The notes beneath the pieces were generated by a model that was not told the origin of the DNA, made no database searches, and saw nothing but the letters and a program-made list of their open reading frames with translations. A stretch of DNA of 64,000 bases from Deinococcus yavapaiensis KR-236 (GTDB lineage: Bacteria; Deinococcota; Deinococci; Deinococcales; Deinococcaceae). The stretch spans positions 288,049-352,048 of the forward strand of contig NZ_QJSX01000003.1 in the NCBI RefSeq assembly GCF_003217515.1. The letters are read 5' to 3'. The translations under genes and the position numbers were made by a program. How positions within the stretch are numbered: the stretch's first letter is position 1; every line of letters begins with the position of its first letter. Below are positions 17,103 through 25,575 of the stretch, one piece after another.

Positions 17103-18638
17103 CTATTCACGCCCCCGCGAAGTTCGCTCGAACGCCACCTTCGCCGCCCAACGACTCCAGTTCCACGCGCGTGGATCCCGCGTCGCGCCCAGGGCCGCTT
17201 CGACGCGCCCTTGCATTTCGGCGCGAACGGTGGGCGCAAGGGCCGCCAAGTGCGGAACGAGCGCCCGAATCGCGTCTGCACCGACGGTCGTGAGGTGCAC
17301 GAGGTCGGGCGACGCGAAAGACCGCCCGTTCACCGTGACGCTCGGAGTTCGCAGGGCGCGCGGCAAGTTCACGTTCGCGACGAGCGCCGCCGGATTCGCG
17401 GCGTTGAGGGCGATGGTGGTGGCGAAGCCCAACAGCACGGCGAGAAACGCGAAGCGCCGCAGCGTGTCCGTCAGGAGTGTCACGACGAACAGCACGAGCG
17501 TGAGGGCCACCCAGGTCATGAAGGTCGTCGCGAGCAGACGGTCGAGCGTCAAACCGTACGCGTCGACGTACAACCGCATGCGGGTCGTGGCGGACAGCAG
17601 CATCACGCCGACGAGCACGGCGATCGTGACGCACAACCCGCGGAACACGACGCTTCGCCGTTCGTGGTCACGCACGAGGCCCGCGAGGCCCACCAGCATC
17701 GGCAAGACGAGCGCGGCGACGGTCACGAGTTCGAAGAACCCTTTGCGGGCGTACTCCGCGTACGTCAAGCCCGTCAACGCCGTGATTTGCGAGGTGCCGC
17801 CGAAGAAGTACGCGGCTTGCACGCCGATGAACGCCCCGAACAGCGAGGCGACGCTTCCCAAGACGACCGCGACTTCCGTGAGGCCGAGCTTCGGCGCGCT
17901 CGCGCCCCCCGCCGAGATCGTCCACGGTTCGGCGATCAGGGCCCCGTACAGCCAGCCGAGCGCCAGCCAAGTCCAAGAGAGGACCGCGAAGGTGCTCGCC
18001 GCGAGGGCGGTCACGTCGAAGCGAAGCGCCTCGCCGAAAAGGCGCGCGAAGGCCGCGTCGGCCGACGTCAGAAGCAGCGCGAACACGCTCAGGATCGGCG
18101 AGGCGATCACCAGGCCGCGCGCGAGCGGCGCGACGGACGGGTGGAAGGATCGTCGGCCCATCGCTTTCCACGGCGCGAGAAAGGCGACGCTGAACGGCCC
18201 CGTGAGTCCCATGAGGTGTCCGCGCACCAAGCTCAGGGTGTGCTGCGCGACGGACGCGCCTCGCAAGCCTTCGCCGCGCAGATGCGACGCGGCGAGCGCG
18301 AAGGCCGTGACGACCGCCAGGAAATTCACGAAGGTCAAGAGCGGCGAGTCGCGCCACGCGAACATCGCCGCGAGCAAGAGCCCGCTTCCGAGCAGCACGC
18401 GCCCTTCGAGGCCCACGGTGGCTCGCCACGCTCGCGCGAGCAGCAGCGCCACCAGAACGAGGGCGCCGCACCAAGCCAAGACGTTGAGGCCCAAGGTCGG
18501 CGCGTCGAACAGGAAGCGTCCGCCCACGCCGAGGACGAGGGCGGCGAACAACAGCAGCATCGCCGTTCGGACGGGCAGGCGCGGGCGGGGAAGGGGCACG
18601 GCGGCGAGCGGTGGTTGGGTAGGAGGCGCGTCCGACAT
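17103..18638 (-). CDS. Multi-pass membrane protein, DUF4153/DUF4173 family
   Basis: 511-aa integral membrane protein with a short Pro-rich N-terminus (MSDAPPTQPPLAAVPLPRPR) and about 10-12 hydrophobic helices up to residue 430, then a soluble C-terminal tail of about 110 residues. It matches the DUF4173-type membrane family often found next to two-component genes; its function is unknown. The ATG at 18638 was chosen over a short extension. It sits 78 bases downstream of the response regulator gene and may belong to the same transcript. Confidence 0.78.
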   Translation of the reverse strand: MSDAPPTQPPLAAVPLPRPRLPVRTAMLLLFAALVLGVGGRFLFDAPTLGLNVLAWCGALVLVALLLARAWRATVGLEGRVLLGSGLLLAAMFAWRDSPLLTFVNFLAVVTAFALAASHLRGEGLRGASVAQHTLSLVRGHLMGLTGPFSVAFLAPWKAMGRRSFHPSVAPLARGLVIASPILSVFALLLTSADAAFARLFGEALRFDVTALAASTFAVLSWTWLALGWLYGALIAEPWTISAGGASAPKLGLTEVAVVLGSVASLFGAFIGVQAAYFFGGTSQITALTGLTYAEYARKGFFELVTVAALVLPMLVGLAGLVRDHERRSVVFRGLCVTIAVLVGVMLLSATTRMRLYVDAYGLTLDRLLATTFMTWVALTLVLFVVTLLTDTLRRFAFLAVLLGFATTIALNAANPAALVANVNLPRALRTPSVTVNGRSFASPDLVHLTTVGADAIRALVPHLAALAPTVRAEMQGRVEAALGATRDPRAWNWSRWAAKVAFERTSRGRE

Positions 18639-18716
18639 GACCGCATCGTGCGGCGGCGCTCGCCTGAAGCGCATCGCCGAGGAGGATTAGCCCGAGGCTT
18701 AGGCCCGGGTCCGAGC

Positions 18717-19364
18717 TCACCCCTCGCTTCTGCTCAGCAAGCCCGAGGAGAGCGCGAGTTGCACCGCTTCGAGGCGGTCTCGCGCTCCGAGTTTGGCGAG
18801 GACGTTCGACACGTGAACCTTCACGGTGCTTTCCGACAAGCCCAAGGCCGAGGCGATGCGCTTGTTCGCGAGGCCGCGCGCGACGAGCGCGAGGACGTCG
18901 CGCTCTCTCCGCGTGAGCAATTCGGGAGCGTGGGTCGGCGTGGGCTCCGAGCGGCGCGCGAGCGCGAGCGCCAGCTTCTCGGCGACGCTCGGCTGCACGT
19001 AACGCTCGCCCCCGGCGACGCGCACGACCGTGTCGCGCAGCGTCTCGATCGGCACGTCCTTCAGAAGGTAGCCGGCCACGCCCGCCGTGAGACCCGCGAT
19101 CATGTCGTCCTCCTCCTCGAAGGTCGTCAGCAAGATCACGCGCGCGCCGTGCCGCTGTCTCAACTCGCTCGCGGCGCGCACGCCGCCCATGCCGGGCATG
19201 CGAACGTCCATCAGGACGACGTCGGCCCGTGAAGCTTCGAAGAACGCGAGGGCCGCCTCGCCGCTCTCGACGTCCCCGATCACCTTCAAGCGTGCGTCGC
19301 GCTCCAACAACGTGGCGAGGCCGACGCGCACCCACGGCTGGTCGTCCACGACGAGGACCGTCAC
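18717..19364 (-). CDS. NarL/LuxR-family response regulator
   Basis: 215-aa DNA-binding response regulator. The receiver domain (1-120) has acidic residues DD at 7-8, the phospho-acceptor Asp 53 (LMDVRMPGMGG) and a conserved Lys in YLLKDVP. The LuxR HTH is C-terminal (LTRRERDVLALVARGLANKR, then SESTVKVHVSNVLAKLGARD). The GTG at 19364 gives MTVLVVDDQ, the normal family start, and overlaps the kinase stop by four bases (GTGA). An ATG at 19400 would add 12 residues. It forms a two-component pair with the kinase at 19361-20545. Confidence 0.93.
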   Translation of the reverse strand: MTVLVVDDQPWVRVGLATLLERDARLKVIGDVESGEAALAFFEASRADVVLMDVRMPGMGGVRAASELRQRHGARVILLTTFEEEDDMIAGLTAGVAGYLLKDVPIETLRDTVVRVAGGERYVQPSVAEKLALALARRSEPTPTHAPELLTRRERDVLALVARGLANKRIASALGLSESTVKVHVSNVLAKLGARDRLEAVQLALSSGLLSRSEG

Positions 19365-20545
19365 GACGTCTTGTTGGAAGGAGTGGGCAGGATCATCCAC
19401 AAGCGCACCTGCCCGTCATGATACGCGAGGCCCGCGTCACCTCCGAGACTGTTCGCCCGCTCGCGAAGGCCTCGCACGCCTTGTCCTTCGCGCGAAGGCG
19501 GCGCCCCTCGGGCGTTGCGCGCTTCGAAGCGAACCGCGTTGCCGTCACGCTTCAAGGTCAACGTGACGCGCTCGCTCGGCGCGTGCTTCAGCGCGTTCGT
19601 CAAGGCTTCTTGCGCCGCTCGGTACACGGTGACGCGGCCTTCCTCGTCCAGAGCGTCCGACACGTCGTCCAAGGCCAGCTCGACGTTCGCGGCGGGCGCC
19701 CAGACGGCGACGAGTCGGGAGAGGGCGCGCGTCACGTTCTCGTCCGCCGAGCTTTCGCGAAGGGCGTGGACCGCGCGGCGCAAGTCCGCGATGGCGTCCG
19801 CGTTGCGCTGCAAGGCGCGGTCGAGGGCTTCGCCAAGGCGCGGATCTTCCTTCAGGAGTTGCAGATCGAACCACTGCGCGGTGAGGTGATGGCCGAGCGT
19901 GTCGTGAAGCTCGCGCGCCATGCGCGCCCGCTCGTCGCGTGACGCGCGGTCCACGGCGAGGTCGCGCAGACGGCTCACCTCGCGGTGCGAGGCCGTGATC
20001 TCCTGACGCGCGCGCGCTTCGCGCAGGGCGAGCTCGAACGTCAGCAGCAGGTACGCGCCGAGCGCCCCGACGGCGAGCGTGAGGGTGAGGACGTCGAGCA
20101 CGTCACGCCGACCGATGCCCCACCAGTCCATGCCGCGCGCCCGAAACGACACGGGCAGCAGCACCGTCAAGCCGAGCGCGCACGCGAGAATCGTCTTCGG
20201 CAACGTCCAGCGAACGCGCAGCACGAGCGGCAAGTACGCGAGGGCGAGAATCGGCGTGTAGTGAAAGGTCAGCAGGGCCGTCGCGACCGTCAGGACGCTC
20301 GCCGACACGCCGACCGAGCGCCACGAGGGCCGCACGAGGTCCACGACGCGCAGCACTGCCAGCACCACGAGGACCGCGAGCCCGACGCGCACCGACGCTT
20401 GAAGCGGATCGAGGAGGGGCAGTCGCGCGCCGGGATTCGAGAAGGGCGCGACGGTGAGGGTGAACAGCAAGACGAGCGCGACGTTGAGGGACGCGAACAG
20501 CACCACGATCTTCGAGGCGGGACTGAGCCGATGAAACCACTGCAT
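19361..20545 (-). CDS. Sensor histidine kinase, NarX/DesK type
   Basis: 394-aa membrane kinase. Four to six hydrophobic helices span about 12-175 (for example IVVLFASLNVALVLLFTLTV), followed by a short coiled linker, a HisKA_3 dimerisation helix with His 214 in RMARELHDTLGHHLT, and a HATPase domain (about 290-394; N box AAQEALTNALKH, G box GQGVRGLRERA). The stimulus is unknown; the membrane-only input is like DesK or LiaS sensors. The ATG at 20545 begins MQWFHRLS; a much longer upstream frame is rejected as non-coding. Translation appears coupled to the response regulator. Confidence 0.92.
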   Translation of the reverse strand: MQWFHRLSPASKIVVLFASLNVALVLLFTLTVAPFSNPGARLPLLDPLQASVRVGLAVLVVLAVLRVVDLVRPSWRSVGVSASVLTVATALLTFHYTPILALAYLPLVLRVRWTLPKTILACALGLTVLLPVSFRARGMDWWGIGRRDVLDVLTLTLAVGALGAYLLLTFELALREARARQEITASHREVSRLRDLAVDRASRDERARMARELHDTLGHHLTAQWFDLQLLKEDPRLGEALDRALQRNADAIADLRRAVHALRESSADENVTRALSRLVAVWAPAANVELALDDVSDALDEEGRVTVYRAAQEALTNALKHAPSERVTLTLKRDGNAVRFEARNARGAPPSREGQGVRGLRERANSLGGDAGLAYHDGQVRLWMILPTPSNKTS

Positions 20546-20848
20546 GCCTGGCGGTATTGTCGCACCCGCCCGCTTCGGAAGGCACGAGGCGCCTCGCGCC
20601 TCCGATCTGCGCGCCCCGAGCGAGCCCGCACCGTCGTCCTTCATGGGCTCGCGGCTTCGCCTCGACTTCTCGGGCGCCAAGGAGGTGCAGGCCGAGGTGT
20701 TCGGGTGTTTCGGTCCCCTGCCGAGAAGGCGGGTTCGCGAATGGACGTGCGCCGACTCGCGCTGTGTCCGGTGACAGTGCACATGAAGGGGCGTCTGTTT
20801 CCCGCGAGGTAACGGGGGCGGCCTCGCCGCGTCGCTTAGGCTGGATTC
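20546..20848. other. Intergenic region, divergent promoters expected
   Basis: Lies between the divergent kinase and oxidoreductase genes. I see no gene. A TAGGCT hexamer at 20837-20842, six bases before the ATG at 20849, fits a Deinococcus-type -10 for a leaderless transcript. Confidence 0.35.
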
Positions 20849-21832
20849 ATGATGCGAGCGGTGGTCGTCGAAGACTTCGGCAGCAGCGACGTCCTTCGGG
20901 TTCGGGCATGGCCCGCGCCTCACCCCGGTCCGGGCGAGGTCCGTATTCGGGTGTCCCTGGCGAGCGTGAACTACGCCGACGTCCTTTCGCGGCGCGGGGG
21001 CTACGACGCGGGGCGGAGCGTGCCGTTCGTGCCGGGCCTCGACTGCGTCGGAATCGTGGACGCGGTGGGGGAGGGCGTGGAGGCGTCGCGGGTGGGCCAA
21101 CGGGTGGCGGCCTTCGCGAAGAGCGGGTCGTACGCGGAGTTCGCGCTCGCTTCCGCCGTCTTGACGTACCCCGTTCCAAACGACCTTCCCGACGAGGCGG
21201 TCTGCGGACTCACGGCTCTTGTCACCGCGTACAACGTGCTGACGCTGGCGGGTCGGTCGCGAAAAGGCGAGAGCGTTCTCGTGCACGCGGCGAGCGGCGG
21301 AGTGGGCGGCTTGGCCGTGCAGATCGCGCGGGCGCTCGGAGCCTCGCCGGTGATCGGCGTGACGAGCGGCTCGAAAGCGGCCTTCGTACGCGGGCTCGGC
21401 GCGGACGTCGTCGTGGACCGAGGCGCCGAGGACTTCGCGGCTCGCACCTTGGAAGCGACGGGCGGTCGTGGCGCGGACGTGATTCTCGACTCGGTGGGCG
21501 GCGAGACGTTGGAGCGCGGCGTGACCTGTCTCGCCGAGTTCGGCCGACTCGTGACCTTCGGTCAGACGGGTGGGCGGTCCGCGAACGTCGGGACGTCGCC
21601 TCTGCATCGTGGAAGCCGCGCGGTGGTGGGCTACAGCAGCGGTCATTTGCGGCGAGTTCGACCGCACGCGGTCGGGAGCGCCGTGGACGCGGCGTTCGAA
21701 CTGTTGAGGCGGGGGGACGTGACGCCGAGCGTGTTCGAGCGTTTCGCGCTGGAGCGTGGGCCAGAGGCGCACGCCTTGATGGAGCGGGCCGAGCATGTCG
21801 GCAAGTTGGTGTTGATGCCTAGCGCCGACTAA
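20849..21832 (+). CDS. NAD(P)-dependent quinone oxidoreductase (zeta-crystallin-like MDR)
   Basis: 327-aa zinc-independent medium-chain dehydrogenase/reductase. The N-terminal GroES-like domain (1-125) lacks the zinc-binding Cys/His set. The Rossmann domain has the nucleotide motif HAASGGVGGLAVQIARALGA. RGADVILDSVGGETLERG is also typical of quinone reductase/crotonyl-type MDRs. It should reduce quinones or enoyl compounds with NADPH. The ATG ATG start at 20849 is probably leaderless. It is followed by the Tet-type exporter behind its own promoter. Confidence 0.88.
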   Translation: MMRAVVVEDFGSSDVLRVRAWPAPHPGPGEVRIRVSLASVNYADVLSRRGGYDAGRSVPFVPGLDCVGIVDAVGEGVEASRVGQRVAAFAKSGSYAEFALASAVLTYPVPNDLPDEAVCGLTALVTAYNVLTLAGRSRKGESVLVHAASGGVGGLAVQIARALGASPVIGVTSGSKAAFVRGLGADVVVDRGAEDFAARTLEATGGRGADVILDSVGGETLERGVTCLAEFGRLVTFGQTGGRSANVGTSPLHRGSRAVVGYSSGHLRRVRPHAVGSAVDAAFELLRRGDVTPSVFERFALERGPEAHALMERAEHVGKLVLMPSAD

Positions 21833-21837
21833 GCAAA

Positions 21838-21880
21838 ATACCCGGGTGATATTGACGCCTTGTTTTACCCTGGGTAATAT
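21838..21880 (+). promoter_or_regulatory. Promoter with two TACCC-GGGT operators
   Basis: TTGACG (21852-21857), a 17-nt spacer and TAATAT (21875-21880) form a near-consensus housekeeping promoter. Two copies of a palindromic element flank and overlap it: ATACCCGGGTGATATT (21838-21853) and TTACCCTGGGTAATAT (21865-21880). Occupancy would block the polymerase, so a drug-responsive repressor is likely. No repressor gene is adjacent. Confidence 0.65.
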
Positions 21881-21981
21881 CGGGAAGCCCTGAAGAAAGA
21901 TCTTCGGGACGCCCCCGCCCACTTCCACTCGCGCCGACCTCGCTCGGCCGAGGCCGCCCCCTCTCGCTTCCCGGAGGCTTC

Positions 21982-23205
21982 ATGACTCACCCTCGCCCGC
22001 CCGGCCTGCCCTTCATCTTCGTGACCCTCGTGATCGACATGATCGGCCTCGGCGTCGTCATTCCCGTCGTGCCCGCCCTCGTCGCGAAGCTCGCGGACCA
22101 CACGGTCGATCCCGCCCGCGCCCTCGGGTGGCTCGTCGCGTCCTTCGCGCTCGCGCAACTCCTCGCCGCGCCCACCCTCGGCGCGCTGTCCGACCGCTTC
22201 GGACGCCGCCCGATCCTGCTCGTCGGCACGCTCCTCACCGCGGCCTCCTACGCTCTCGCGTCGCTCGCTCCCACCCTCGGCTGGCTCTTCCTCGCCCGAG
22301 CGCTCGGCGGCATCGGCGGGGCCACGGTCGGCGTCGCCCACGCCTACGTCGCCGACGTGTCCACGCCCGCGACCCGCGCGCGCAACTTCGGCCTCGCGGG
22401 CGCCGCCTTCGGCCTCGGCCTCATCGTCGGTCCCGCGCTCGGCGGTCTGCTCGGCGGGCGAGACTTGCACCTGCCCTTCGTCGTGTCCGCCTCGCTCGCC
22501 CTCGTGAACTTCCTGTACGGCCTGCTCGTCCTTCCCGAATCGCGCCGCGCCGTGGACGCGCCCCTCGATCCGCGCGCCTTCGTGCCCTTGCGCGCCCTCG
22601 GCGTCCTCGGACGCTTCCCGGGTCTCGCCGCCCTCGCCGCCGTGTGCGTCCTGGCCTTCCTCTCGCAGCAATTCCTGACGAGCACCTGGGTGCTGCACGG
22701 CACCGTCCGCTACGGCTGGACGCCCGAGGCCAACGGCTTGTCGCTCACACTCGCCGGACTGCTCGGCGTCTTCGTGCAAGTCGCGCTGCTGCCGCGCGTC
22801 CTGGAGCGCCTCGGCAACGAGCGCACCTTGATTCTCGGCATCGTCCTCGGCGCCAGTGGAAGCGTCTTGTACGGCTTCGCCGCCCAAGGCTGGATGCTGT
22901 TCGCCGTCATGCCGCTCGCCGCGCTCGGCGGGTTGGGAATGCCTCCCTTGCAAGCGCTCGTCGCCGGACGGGCCTCGCCCGAAGCGCAAGGCGCGGTGCA
23001 AGGCGCCCTAGGCGGCTTGAACTCTCTGTGCGCTATCGTCGGCCCGCTCGCCGCCACGACCCTCTTCTCGCGCTTCGCCGCACCGAACGCCGCCCTGTCC
23101 GTGCCCGGCATCGCCTTTTTCATCACCGGCGCCCTTCTGTTCGCGAGCCTCGCCGTGTACCTCGCGACCGCCCGCCGCACGACTCCCGAGCCGAGCCCGG
23201 CATGA
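21982..23205 (+). CDS. MFS exporter of the TetA/DHA1 type
   Basis: 407-aa 12-helix proton antiporter. Motif A is complete in LGALSDRFGRRPILLVGTLL, the antiporter motif C region is GAAFGLGLIVGPALGGLLGG, and helix 1 begins FIFVTLVIDMIGLGVVIPVV, all typical of the TetA (tetracycline) and TCR1 group. In Deinococcota these proteins are annotated as tetracycline exporters, but the true substrate is not proven. The ribosome-binding site CGGAGG precedes the ATG at 21982. The promoter/operator lies about 100 bases upstream, and a strong terminator follows. Confidence 0.88.
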   Translation: MTHPRPPGLPFIFVTLVIDMIGLGVVIPVVPALVAKLADHTVDPARALGWLVASFALAQLLAAPTLGALSDRFGRRPILLVGTLLTAASYALASLAPTLGWLFLARALGGIGGATVGVAHAYVADVSTPATRARNFGLAGAAFGLGLIVGPALGGLLGGRDLHLPFVVSASLALVNFLYGLLVLPESRRAVDAPLDPRAFVPLRALGVLGRFPGLAALAAVCVLAFLSQQFLTSTWVLHGTVRYGWTPEANGLSLTLAGLLGVFVQVALLPRVLERLGNERTLILGIVLGASGSVLYGFAAQGWMLFAVMPLAALGGLGMPPLQALVAGRASPEAQGAVQGALGGLNSLCAIVGPLAATTLFSRFAAPNAALSVPGIAFFITGALLFASLAVYLATARRTTPEPSPA

Positions 23206-23212
23206 ATCGACA

Positions 23213-23249
23213 AAAGAAGAGGCGTCCGTACGAAGGACGCCTCTTCTTT
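23213..23249 (+). terminator. Intrinsic terminator after the Tet-type exporter
   Basis: A 15-bp perfect stem (23213-23227 with 23235-23249) has A-rich and T-rich flanks, so it may serve both directions. Confidence 0.85.
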
Positions 23250-23328
23250 CTTCATCGTTGCAGCGCGCCTCGCGGAGTTCCACGCGAGCGCGAGAACGAC
23301 TCGGACGGACCGCTCGAGCCAGCGTTTC

Positions 23329-24513
23329 TCACGGCATCGCGACGAGGGTGAGTTCCAGCCCCGAGGCTGGAGCCGTGACGGCTTGCCCGCCGCTGTCCGC
23401 TCCGAACATGCCGATGAGGTCGCCCGGGTTGACCTCGCCGTCGCCGTTCATGTCCTTCCACGCGACCAAGCTGTACGCGACCCCCGCCTGCAAGCCCTCG
23501 ATCTCGTACCGAGCGCTTCGTCCCGACGTCGTGATGGTCGTCTCGCCCGCCATGGTCTCGTCGCATTCGCCGTTCTTCTCGACGCACGCCAAGACCACGG
23601 TGCCCTTGAGGTCGACGTCGGCGCGCAAGGTACCGGAGATCGACGAGGACGGTACGCTTTGGGTCGCCGTGCTTCGAGCGGGCGGAAGCTGGGCTTGCGT
23701 GCTCTGGGTCGGCGCGCTTTGGCTCGCCGCGCGACCGGGGCGCATCGAGCGCACCTCTAGGAACATGCTCGGTCTGACGGCGTAGTAATCCTTCGTGAAG
23801 CCGCCCGTGTAGCTCATGCCCCATTCGAACTGCTCGAATCCGCCGATGCGACGTCGAATTTCGAGGGGCTGACCGTTCAGCGTCGCCGTGACTTTGTACG
23901 TGCCCCACATGACGTTCCCGATGACCGGACCTCCACCGCTGGGAAGCGGCGTCGCCGAACGCGGTTTGGGCGTCGTGCCGTCGGCGAGCTTGCCGACCGG
24001 CGTGAGGGTCACGACGACTTTCGTGGGGTCCACGTCGTATTCGCCGACCGTGCGCTCCACGTACACCAGCCCGAGGTTCCCGAACGGGTCGTCGCGCGTG
24101 GTGGGCTTGGGTTTGTAGACGAAGTTGCGCACCCCGCCCACGCCGCCGGGCACGACGTCGGGATTTTCCGGTACGAGGTCGACGGTCGCCGAGTAGCCGT
24201 CGTGCGAGAGAGAGAGGTACGCGAAGACCTTGAAGGTGACGGGGGCTTTGCGAACGTCGATTTTGTAGCGGCCTTGCGCGTCGGTGCGCGCCTTGAGGTT
24301 GCTGTCATACGCCAGCGTGTTGTCCGCGACGATCTCCACGTTCGGAATGGGCTTTCCCTGCTCGTCCGTCACGACGCCCGTGATGTACCCGGGTTGTGCG
24401 GTCGCCGAGGTCGTCGCGGCGGACGGCGCGGTCGTGGAGGCGGGCGCGGCGAGGGTGGCCGCGCTCAGGGCGGTCGTCAGGACCAGGAGGGTGATGAGGC
24501 GGAGTTTGTTCAC
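23329..24513 (-). CDS. Secreted protein with carboxypeptidase-regulatory-like domain
   Basis: 394-aa exported protein starting at a GTG (24513) with AAGGAG six bases upstream. The signal peptide VNKLRLITLLVLTTALSAAT is followed by an Ala/Thr-rich stretch, then a CarboxypepD_reg/CNA-B-like beta domain (GVVTDEQGKPIPNVEIVADN and ARTDAQGRYKIDV). A middle beta region and a low-complexity Ser/Thr/Gln linker follow, and near the C-terminus is an EF-hand-like calcium loop (KDMNGDGEVNPGDLIG). It is probably an envelope or extracellular protein. Its ligand and partners are unknown. Confidence 0.8.
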   Translation of the reverse strand: MNKLRLITLLVLTTALSAATLAAPASTTAPSAATTSATAQPGYITGVVTDEQGKPIPNVEIVADNTLAYDSNLKARTDAQGRYKIDVRKAPVTFKVFAYLSLSHDGYSATVDLVPENPDVVPGGVGGVRNFVYKPKPTTRDDPFGNLGLVYVERTVGEYDVDPTKVVVTLTPVGKLADGTTPKPRSATPLPSGGGPVIGNVMWGTYKVTATLNGQPLEIRRRIGGFEQFEWGMSYTGGFTKDYYAVRPSMFLEVRSMRPGRAASQSAPTQSTQAQLPPARSTATQSVPSSSISGTLRADVDLKGTVVLACVEKNGECDETMAGETTITTSGRSARYEIEGLQAGVAYSLVAWKDMNGDGEVNPGDLIGMFGADSGGQAVTAPASGLELTLVAMP

Positions 24514-24716
24514 GTCGTTCTCCTTGAGCAACTTCTCCGAGTTGCTTCGTTCGTGCCTCGAAGGTACGCGGAGGACGATGGCTGGCCGGTGTTGCCGGGT
24601 GATCACGTCTCGAAGGGCGTCGGCACCATGGTGCGATGCCGCGCCCACCTTGAGTTGTGCCGCTCGGAACGCGCCAGACGAGTTCGAAGTCGAGCCGTCG
24701 AGGACCGAGGTGAGGA

Positions 24717-25559
24717 TCAGCCGCCGAAGGTCCGCGCGGGAAGGCCCCGTACGCCCACGGAGACGCGAAACAACGCGCCCGCGAGCGGGTCGTCTCCGGC
24801 TTTCAAGCCTTCACGAGACGTCGTGACGTACAACTCCGTGAGGAACTCTCCACCGAAAGTGCACGCCGTGACTTGCCGAGCGGGCACCTCGATCACCTCG
24901 TCGAGTTTCCCGCTCGGCGTGTACCGCCGCACTTCCCCTTCGCCGAACAAGGCGATCCACACGCCGCCCTCCGCGTCCACCGTGAGGCCGTCGGGGAACT
25001 TGCCGGGCACCTCGACGAACGTCCGGCGTCCGACGAGGCCACGCGTGAAGTCGTAGTCGAAGACGTCTACGCGGTTGGTGGGAGTGTCGTTGTAGTACGC
25101 CCGCGTTCCGTCGGGCGACCACTCCAGCCCGTTCGAGATCGTCACGCCTTCGTGCACGACGCTTCCCTTGCCGTCCGCGTCGAGGCGGTACAGCGTTCCC
25201 GCTCCGGCACGCTGATCGTACGCCATGGTGCCACAGTAGAACCGGCCGTGAGGATCGCATCCCCCGTCGTTCATGCGAATCCCCGCGTCGTCCCAAAGGT
25301 CTGGAAGATGCGTCAAGGTGCCGTCGGCGTCTTCCAAAGTGAAGCCGCGTTCCACGGCGATGACCGCGCCTCCGCCTCTCCGGGGCCTCAGGGCGGCGGC
25401 GACGCGTCCCACGTTTTGCCGTGCGACCGTCCCGTCGGGCCGAAGCGTCAGCACGTCTCCGGCGAGCATGTCCACGCATCGCAGACCGCCCCAACTCGGC
25501 CACCACACCGGTCCTTCTCCGTGGAACATCACGGGATCGCTGATCTGTTCGGCTCTCAC
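24717..25559 (-). CDS. SMP-30/gluconolactonase-family lactonase
   Basis: 280-aa six-bladed beta-propeller of the SGL family. The metal site residues appear as GEGPVWWP (Glu 15 region), NDGGCDPHGRFYCGTM, SNGLEWSPDG and PDGLTVDAEGGVWIA. Members hydrolyse sugar or other lactones with Ca2+ or Zn2+. The GTG at 25559 lies 16 bases after the paaZ stop, with AAGGAGG in between, so the two genes form an operon. A link to phenylacetate or another aromatic pathway is suggested only by position. Confidence 0.87.
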   Translation of the reverse strand: MRAEQISDPVMFHGEGPVWWPSWGGLRCVDMLAGDVLTLRPDGTVARQNVGRVAAALRPRRGGGAVIAVERGFTLEDADGTLTHLPDLWDDAGIRMNDGGCDPHGRFYCGTMAYDQRAGAGTLYRLDADGKGSVVHEGVTISNGLEWSPDGTRAYYNDTPTNRVDVFDYDFTRGLVGRRTFVEVPGKFPDGLTVDAEGGVWIALFGEGEVRRYTPSGKLDEVIEVPARQVTACTFGGEFLTELYVTTSREGLKAGDDPLAGALFRVSVGVRGLPARTFGG

Positions 25560-25575
25560 CTTGGCGTTCGCCTCC

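Noticed and set aside
20546..21928. Upstream extension of the histidine kinase frame by about 460 codons
   Set aside because: The extension is antisense to the oxidoreductase gene and has no domain; the kinase family start fits 20545.
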